From Triangularia verruculosa (Eukaryota; Ascomycota; Sordariomycetes; Sordariales; Podosporaceae): DNA of 64,000 bases. Of this stretch, positions 57,501 through 64,000 are shown piece by piece. Location: NCBI GenBank assembly GCA_033296885.1, contig MU863951.1:62001-126000 (forward strand), in the 5' to 3' direction. The number at the start of each line of letters is the position of its first letter. Positions within the stretch are counted from its first letter, which is position 1. The notes under the pieces were generated by a model. The model had not been told where the DNA came from. It was given only the letters and a program-made list of their open reading frames with translations, and searched no databases. Position numbers and translations under genes: made by a program.

Positions 57501-59343
57501 CGGCCAGTTTGACAGAGAAACTTGGCTGGATGAAGATTTCGAGGCAGTAGCTATTATTGGCCGGCATCCTCAGCCTCTTGGACCAAGAGATTACAAACAG
57601 ATATCGAAGGCTCTTCATTACGACCTCCGCAACATGGGCGCACAGAAAGCAGCAGAAAAGGGCCTTGGGTTAGCCAAGGATCCCCGTGATGTTTTCGACC
57701 TCCGTTATCGTATTGCCCGCGCTCGTTATGACGAGTGGGTGTACCCGGAACACGAACACGGCAGCGTAGAAGTGACACCCGAAGCGGTTCTTAAAGCATG
57801 GGATATTTGCCTCAGGGATATTCCAGTGGCTGACGAAAAGGATGAAGCTTTCAAGAACATGCTGAACGCCGCCTACCAGCTGAAAGCGCGGGTAGAGAGC
57901 ACATTGGACGCCCACCATCAAGACGCACTTGCCTCGCTGCAGATGGCAGCCTCCTTCCAGACCGCCGAATCCTGTACACGAGTCTTCGAAGAACTTGTTG
58001 TTGCCTTTGGCGATAAGAAGCTGTATTTCGAGATAATCCAGCTCCTCGAGGCTGTCTCCAAGGGGACAAACCCTCTCGCAATCCGATGCAGAGATGTGAC
58101 GCATCGTCACATCCATCGTGCCGCCATGGCCACTGGCGAGAAAGACTTTGTCCGCAAGCTCTATCTCGACGCTGCTTCCTCTGACGTTCTTGTCGAAGAG
58201 GAGTTCACAGAAGAATCCGACGTCCGCATTTGGATCGCCCTGTTTGACCGCTTCGTCATGAACGAGCCGCGCAAAGCCCAAAGTCAACTGCTAAAGATTG
58301 TCCAGACGCCGCCCAGCAAGATCTCCTTCTTCGCCTCGGAAAGAGCAGCGAGATATCTCGCCGATATTTATTTGGAGGAGTTCCGCATCTCTCGCAGCCT
58401 GACGTACAAAATCAGCCTTCTCGCAGAAATGGAGTCAACAGTGGTTCAAATGCTCAAAGAAAGGCTGGGACTGGAGTTCAAACCCAAACTTTCCAAGACC
58501 AGCACCATTGTTCTGGCAGTCATGCGCCGCAAGCTTGGGCCTGCAGAGCAGTTTTACAATGATCTTAACGACAGTTTCGATGCGTGCTGTCAGGCCTTGA
58601 ACGATGGGACTGAGATCAATGACGCTCCCAGCCTGAGGCTGTTGGCAAAGGTTCTCTCTGTCCTGGTCCTACCACCGCCAGGTAGAATCGGGGTGAGCCT
58701 GCTGAAAGAGGACGCGCAGATCGCCTTGAGCTGCCAGTTCTACCTGCTGCCGTCGAGTCTCACCGCTCAGGGGCCGCCGAAGCAGCAAAGCATGAAACCG
58801 GCCACCAACTTGAAGCGTGCTGTGTCTCCAAAGCCAAGGACTCCACCGCCAAAACCTAGGACACCGCCACCAAGACCAAAAGCGACACAAGAGCAAAAGG
58901 TAGACGGAAAGTACGCGCTCAACAAATCCGCGGGTTTGGAATGTGCCATGTGCAACAAATTTGTGACCGACTTCACACAGGGGAAGGTCTACACGTGCGT
59001 TTACTGCACCAATGTCGATCTGTGTGAGGAATGTTATCTCGCAAGAGAGAGCCACTACAGCACTGTTGGTCCTGGTGTTAACGACGGGAACATCCCCGCC
59101 TCAAAATCCAACGCCACCAGCAAACTAGAGCTTCCTGCGCAGAAGACCATGAATGACTATGTTGAGGTGTGTCCTTGGGGCCATATGTTGATTGAAACCC
59201 CGGTGAAGGGGTGGAAGGGTGTTCGGAAGGACGGAGTGTTGGAGTACGATGGAAAGGAGATCCGATTCGAAGAATGGCTGGAGGGACTAAAGGGGAGATG
59301 GGAAAGAGCATGGTGGCGGTATTGGAGGGAGGTTGAACAGTGA
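54531..59343 (+). CDS. NACHT NLR (STAND) protein with C-terminal ZZ zinc finger
   Basis: Exons 54531-56632 and 56688-59343 give 1585 residues, intron 55 bases, phase 2. The N-terminal helical domain (about 1-240) looks like the Goodbye/DUF7708-type region of fungal NLRs. The NTPase has Walker A GESGMGKS (Lys398) and Walker B LYLILDGID (Asp502), followed by SGTRD as sensor. The middle (about 700-1380) is helical, with degenerate TPR-like pairs but no clear repeat motif. A Lys/Pro linker (PKPRTPPPKPRTPPPRPK) leads to a ZZ finger at about 1453-1488: CAMC, CVYC and LCEECY with His. The tail is Trp-rich and basic. NLRs bind ligand, oligomerise with ATP and trigger a partner's death or defence response; the ZZ would be a partner- or peptide-binding reader. 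No WD or ankyrin repeats are present. Confidence 0.85.
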
Positions 59344-60294
59344 GGAAATGGCTCGAAAAGGCGAGTCAAGGTCTATAAATACCTATATACCTAGTTACAC
59401 CCGATAATATCTTTTGGCTCAGTCCGTATTAGTATCAGAAGGTAGGTGAAAGGTGAGCGTAGTAAGTATACCTACCTAGTCTTTTCAAAGCTTCCCTCTT
59501 CTTTTCTACCTTACTTATAAGCCTGAAAGAAGAGAAGCTAGAAGACTTTCCATTTCAGGTGCGGCAGCGAGGTAAGAAAGTGGGGTAAGTAGGGTAGAGA
59601 AAAGCAGACGGAGACTCTCTCGTTTATTATACTGCAATAGATTTATCTTGGCTCGGCACGGCTTTTATTGTTGATTGGCCAGTGTAAGAGCTTATCGAAG
59701 CTCTATTTTCTATTAGCCTAAGGCGCCCGCACTGGCCACATGCCGAGCTACCTGCCAAGCCACATACCTGCACAGGTCACATGCCCCGCATAGACCACAT
59801 GCCGAGCCAAGTTAAAAGATACCTAGTTAATTATTATATATAAAAGGAAGACCTTTAGATAGCTCGGGAATTCCGGCCCTAGTAGCACCGACCTCCCTAC
59901 CAAGGTCTCAATTTCCTTAGTAGTGGGTCTCCCTGACTAATCTGACACTTCCTAGTTGGTATGCAACGTTATTTTGGGGCGGAACGATGCCTCGCCTTTG
60001 ACCAAACAACGAGTCGTGGGGGGATTTGAGCTCGCCCTCTCTGCTCTTGTCGCTGTCCGGTATGTGGCATGGACACTTTCATATATGCTCCTCTCCCTCT
60101 CTCATGTCCGCTCTAATACAAGACAGCAGCCCGGTTTTAAGTGCCCAGGTCTGTACCTACCTGGTAGGCAAGCCATCACATCAGTCAATGCGGTGACCAT
60201 CTCGAATCCGAGAAACATCCCCGACAGCACCGACGGTTTCACCAATTCAACCCGTCTCCGCACGCCCCAATTGACCAGATTCGATCCCTCCACG
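59344..60294. other. spacer with foldback repeat
   Basis: Contains several CCTACC/TAGGTA motifs, an AT-rich stretch and an inverted repeat at 59647-59811. An open frame reaches back to 59956 but has no convincing start. Confidence 0.5.
59647..59811. repeat. 165-bp foldback / candidate MITE
   Basis: CTTGGCTCGGCA at 59647-59658 is perfectly inverted at 59800-59811. Nested inside, GGCCAGTG (59678-59685) and CACTGGCC (59730-59737) form a second inverted pair. CCACATGCC occurs twice and CACATGCC a third time. There is no clear target duplication at the ends, so its class is uncertain. Confidence 0.45.
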
Positions 60295-61572
60295 ATGGCC
60301 ATGACCTTGACCCTGGGATTTGTCGGCAGCATTCGCCACTTCTTGGTTTCTACCGCGCGCTGGGCCTGGGGCTTGCCGGAACCAGCGGCCACACAACCGT
60401 TGGTCATCGAGTTCTTGCCGAGGACCTACAGCGCGGACAGCGCATGTGGCAAGAAGCGCTGGATAAAACTCATTCTGCGTTCCTCTCGCTCCCAGTGGCA
60501 CCTCAAGTTTACCTTCTCCGGCACTGCTGTTCAGGATGGCACACGCCCAATTATGGCCAAGGGAATGAAGCGACGGAACGATCTCCGGGACCTCTGCCGC
60601 TGTATCGATTTTCGCCGGATCCCACTCTTGGATGACACGGTTACCGAGGTTATCCTGTCGCTTGACCCCAGCCCGGAGAGCGTCAAGCTGCCCTACACGA
60701 CACAGCCAAGCGCAGACAGCGAGTACGCCTCCGTCATCAGCGACCTCTGGGTCCGCACCCTGGAAGACCCGCTCCGAATCCGCTTCCCTGTTCACGACAG
60801 CAGCAACGGCATCCCCGCTAGACGGCTCTCTGAAATCCGGGAGAAAGAAGAGTTAAACGGCGATTCCGTCTACAAGGTGCTCCTTCAGGGCGACGAGACA
60901 CCGTACGTCTACAAGGAGGTTGAGCGAGCCCATTATGTCCCTCGGGACACCGAAGTGCTAGAACAAGAGCTGCGGAACTTAGACATGTTTCGTGGCACCA
61001 CAGTCGGCATTGTCCAGCTTATCGCGGCCGTTGTCTCGCAGAACCCATACCAGACCACCCAACCCGGCAAAGAGTGCGATCCCATCGTCTTACGCGGGTT
61101 CCTCCTTGAGCATCATCCAAACGGCACACTGGAAAGCGCATTGGAATCGCCAACCCCCGAGGCCAGCGAGCGCTGGCGCGTGTGGGCGCTCCAGATTGCG
61201 TCGGCCCTTGCTGAAATGCACCACCGCGGACTAGCTCACATGGATTTGAAGCCCTCCAATGTTGTCCTCAGTGGCGAGTCTGACGCAGTGCTGATCGATA
61301 TCAGCGGCATCGGAGGCGTCACTCGTCAGTGGCTCTGTCCGGAGATGCTGGAGAGCAAGAAAGATCCACTGTCGTGGAGCATCGCGGCGCAGCAACAGAA
61401 TGATATTTGGGCCCTTGGGCAAATTATGCTGGCCATGGCGGATGCCTGTCGCGCCGACGAGCAAAAGCAACTGCTAAGGAGCGTTGCGCTGGCTATTACA
61501 CGTTCCTGTCCACGCATCCCCCTCAGCAAGGTCATTGCCGCCTTGTCGGGACGCCCCTCTCCCATGGTTTAA
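60295..61572 (+). CDS. protein kinase-like protein
   Basis: Single exon, 425 residues from ATG 60295; earlier in-frame ATGs (for example 60085) are less convincing. The first 190 residues are not recognised. The kinase part has the ATP-binding Lys in YVYKEV (Lys207), a Glu-Leu-Arg-Asn helix, catalytic loop HMDLKPSN (Asp317) and DIS in place of DFG. Key catalytic residues are kept although HRD and DFG are altered. It lies 0.95 kb downstream of the NLR in the same orientation. Fungal NLR neighbourhoods often contain such kinase-like proteins; a working link here is inference only. Confidence 0.7.
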   Translation: MAMTLTLGFVGSIRHFLVSTARWAWGLPEPAATQPLVIEFLPRTYSADSACGKKRWIKLILRSSRSQWHLKFTFSGTAVQDGTRPIMAKGMKRRNDLRDLCRCIDFRRIPLLDDTVTEVILSLDPSPESVKLPYTTQPSADSEYASVISDLWVRTLEDPLRIRFPVHDSSNGIPARRLSEIREKEELNGDSVYKVLLQGDETPYVYKEVERAHYVPRDTEVLEQELRNLDMFRGTTVGIVQLIAAVVSQNPYQTTQPGKECDPIVLRGFLLEHHPNGTLESALESPTPEASERWRVWALQIASALAEMHHRGLAHMDLKPSNVVLSGESDAVLIDISGIGGVTRQWLCPEMLESKKDPLSWSIAAQQQNDIWALGQIMLAMADACRADEQKQLLRSVALAITRSCPRIPLSKVIAALSGRPSPMV

Positions 61573-62233
61573 CTAGAAATCCTCCCACTCCACCTCACTT
61601 GCGTCAAATCCGCCGTCCGTCCTGTTCCCTGTGAGGAGATCAACAAATTTCTCCCAACGAGGCGATATGGTACATCATTACCTGGGCCTTCACGAACACC
61701 CCCGGCCTCTCCGTCACAAGCAGTGAAGTAGCAAAACGTTCCGGTTGTCGACGAGACTTCACTGCCGCTATCGCACACTTCCTCTTTCTCTTTAGCATCA
61801 TCACAGGGCTTGCTCAAGCTCTTCTTGTAATGCCCATAGCTATACACTCGAAGCGTAAAAGCGCACATAGCGAGGATTCTTGTCGCCGAAATGCGGGAAA
61901 CAATGTTGTGGACGAGGGGCGAAATACTTGGGTTGGGTTAGCCTGGCCCTCCTCGCCCTCCTGGTTTTTCTTTATACATTAATATTCTTGGACTCTGACC
62001 CAAACCCCTTATCAGACACAGTATTACCAGGACTGCGTGGCAAATTGAACATGTTGAAGTGTAGATCTAATTTCACAATGGTAGGTTATGCAGTTTCACA
62101 ATTTTCGGGTTGTTTACACACCGAATCACAAGGGTGACGTCATCCATTCAATATCATCCAATCTCATGTTCAGTGAGCTGTCGTTCAGGCCGCAACACAC
62201 CTTTCTCACCGCTATCATTAGCAATCACTCACG
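61573..62233. other. spacer
   Basis: A minus-strand frame (61569-61868, 99 codons, Cys-containing) overlaps the kinase stop by four bases. It has no domain and no splice evidence, so it is not called. The rest is the promoter of the pyrophosphatase gene. Confidence 0.4.
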
Positions 62234-63300
62234 ATGGAGATGAAGAAGCCGGAATACTCACTTCGCAGGGTCGGAAAACCGTTCACCAAGGACTATCGCG
62301 TCTATTTCGAGCGCAACGCCGATGGAATCGCAGTTTCACCGTTCCATGACATCCCGTTGTTTCACAATGAGAATGAAAAAGTGTTTAACATGGTGGTTGA
62401 GGTGCCGAGGTGGACAAATGCCAAGTTTGAAGTAAGTAGGTCACTTCCTTGCTGTGAGACTTGAAAACCTGGTGACACGAAGACTGACAATTCTTCTCAG
62501 ATATCAAGGACCAAAAGCCTGAATCCAATCACCCAAGACATACTCGATGGCAAACCGCGGTTTGTCAAAAGCTGCTTTCCCTACAAAGGATACATTTGGA
62601 ACTACGGTGCTCTCCCACAGACATGGGAAGATCCACATTACACGGATCCTGACACGGATGCGAAGGGTGACAATGACCCTATAGATGCCTGCGAGATTGG
62701 CCGAGCGATAGCAAAGACGGGCGATGTAAAACAAGTCAAGATTCTCGGAGTCCTCGGACTGTTGGATGAAGGCGAGACCGACTGGAAACTGATTGTCATC
62801 GATGTGACTGATCCGCTGGCCGACAAACTGCACAGTATCAGCGACGTCGAGAAGTATTTACCAGGGCTGTTGGATGCCACAAAGGATTGGTTCAGAATCT
62901 ATATGGTTCCCGATGGGTACCCTGCGAATGAGTACGCGTTGGAGGGAAAGTTCATGGATCAAGGATATGCCATGAATGTGGTACAGGAGTGTAGCGAGGC
63001 GTGGAGGAAGTTGGTGAACGGAAAGATCGAAAAGGGGGATATTTCCCTGTGAGTCTAGGCTGTTGCTTTTGACTAGAACTGGTGCTAACAGCTCGAATTG
63101 GAAGACAAAACACAACCCTGAAAGGCACGCCTGGAAAGTTGGATCCCAAGAAGGTCAAACTGCCGCCTGATGAAGATCTTTCTCCCGCGCCGGTTCCAGA
63201 GGATCAGGAGGAGTGGTTTTATGTCGATCGGGAGAGTCTTGACGCAGCATCCAGGCTTGAGAATGGTGAGCATTTGCACATTGCGTTGAAATGGAGCTGA
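62234..63300 (+). CDS. soluble inorganic pyrophosphatase (family I), divergent paralogue
   Basis: Exons 62234-62431, 62501-63048 and 63105-63300 give 313 residues. Introns are 69 and 56 bases. The second acceptor is AAG at 63104: the first AG (63091) is only a few bases from the GCTAAC branch and would lead to a stop, so the more distal AG is used. Motifs fit family I: FHDIPLFHN, NMVVEVPRWTNAKFE, FVKSCFPYKGYIWNYGALPQTWEDP, GDNDPIDACEIG (metal-binding Asp cluster), DWFRIYMVPDGYPANEY. It hydrolyses pyrophosphate, with Mg2+, in the cytosol, or possibly elsewhere because the C-terminal 40 residues differ from the usual 290-residue enzyme. No targeting signal is visible. It may be a second copy beside a housekeeping gene elsewhere. 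Confidence 0.88.
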
Positions 63301-63699
63301 GTTGTGCATGCATAATTCTAGGATAATTCTATGGGTTAGGGTTGTTGAAGCAGACTGTCCGTTAGTGCCATTTCTGTCATTCCTGCTTGGCAAATGACGT
63401 CACCAATGCAACACATCAGAGAAACACTTGTTCTGGACCAATGCATAAACAAGGTACCTATCGACGACTGAGGCAGCTGCTCGGAACTCGGCTCACTGGT
63501 TGGTTTCATGCCTGCTTTCAGGTCTTGTCATGGTGCTCAGTGACGACACCCAGAACACGACATTGACCCCAGGTGCCAACAATCCAGCTTTCTTCCTACC
63601 GGGTTTCTCCCTCATTTACTGCTCTTACTACCTTACTCACATTCTTTCTATTCTTCCATCTACTCGACGCTAAGATTACGCTACCGTCTCTAATCACAC
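63301..63699. other. spacer and promoter of the last gene
   Basis: Nothing recognised; the final bases are pyrimidine-rich. Confidence 0.4.
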
Positions 63700-64000
63700 A
63701 TGGAGGACCTTGAAGACCGCGGCCCGCGCCGCGCCCACGGGGGCCCATACACATCCAAGCATCCGGTCCCGACCATTCGAGGGTACCGTGAACATCGCGC
63801 AGAGATCAAGCAGCGCCAGGACCAAGCTGCCGCCGCTGACATCGAGGCCCTTCCAGACCAAGACAACGATGCAGTCGACAACACCACCAATCCTACAGCT
63901 GGCGGTATCGAGTCAGCAAACCCCAATACCGACTTGAAGTCAAAAGGCAAGCGCGCCTACGAATCTATCAAGACCATCGCCAAAGATGAGGATCAGCATC
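63700..64000 (+). CDS. N-terminus of a gene running off the window
   Basis: ATG at 63700 (ACACATGG) opens a frame to the window end. The sequence is hydrophilic and disordered, with GGPYTSKHPVPTIRGYREHR then an acidic/Gln stretch. This resembles the start of a conserved fungal membrane protein with C2 domains (MUG190-like) in my recollection, but only the N-terminus is present and the call is tentative. Confidence 0.35.
   Translation, partial: MEDLEDRGPRRAHGGPYTSKHPVPTIRGYREHRAEIKQRQDQAAAADIEALPDQDNDAVDNTTNPTAGGIESANPNTDLKSKGKRAYESIKTIAKDEDQH

Noticed and set aside
61569..61868. 99-codon minus-strand frame overlapping the kinase stop
   Set aside because: Short, no domain, likely antisense or chance; kept only as a note in the spacer entry.
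61880..62137. Membrane-like 85-codon plus-strand frame before the pyrophosphatase
   Set aside because: Opens with TTG rather than ATG; the only in-frame ATGs come after the hydrophobic stretch.
1..64000. tRNA, rRNA, CRISPR arrays, bacterial-type operons
   Set aside because: No supporting sequence; the gene structure is that of a fungal nuclear genome.

Overview
The window reads as nuclear DNA of a filamentous ascomycete, most likely a Sordariomycete (Sordariales-like). The support is short spliceosomal introns of about 55-80 bases with GTAAGT-type donors and CTAAC/CTGAC branch points. It is also the gene content: a Zn2Cys6 regulator, ACU-8-type acetyl-CoA hydrolase, a GH131 glucanase with CBM1, HET, FTA2-like, F-box and NLR (STAND) genes, and an AT-rich patch. 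No tRNA, rRNA or CRISPR was seen. All homology calls are from memory of protein families; no search was run. Gene models were spliced by hand and checked for frame.

Left part (1-16 kb): an intergenic leader; a five-exon Zn2Cys6 transcription factor whose zinc cluster is split by a GC-AG intron; a TauD/TfdA-type dioxygenase; a single-exon kinase-like gene; a secreted protein of about three repeated modules joined by identical phase-2 introns; and an F-box-type gene interrupted by one in-frame TAG. The F-box gene lies between two inverted 55-bp repeats and beside an AT-rich 84-bp tandem array.

Middle part (16-44 kb): mostly ordinary metabolism, transport and secretion. It holds a small two-exon unknown, a sugar-porter-like MFS carrier, a small secreted Cys protein, an UNC93-type MFS protein, acetyl-CoA hydrolase, a proline-rich membrane-anchored unknown, GH131-CBM1, a secreted endonuclease/exonuclease/phosphatase (EEP) enzyme fused to a jacalin-like lectin, and an SH3-RasGEF protein. 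Intergenic spacers of 2-3.4 kb separate several of these.

Right part (44-61.6 kb) looks like an accessory or conflict island. It has a frame-shifted relic of a fungal hypothetical family; two divergently oriented predicted membrane proteins, one with an internal 79-codon duplication; and a 334-bp hAT-like MITE with 8-bp target duplication. After the MITE come a HET-domain gene, an FTA2-type kinase-like gene, a 1585-residue NACHT NLR ending in a ZZ zinc finger, and a kinase-like gene. HET, NLR and kinase-like genes in fungi are linked to non-self recognition and regulated cell death. Their clustering here is the best candidate for an undescribed system, though joint function is inference. The end (62.2-64 kb) returns to a soluble inorganic pyrophosphatase paralogue and the start of a gene running off the window.
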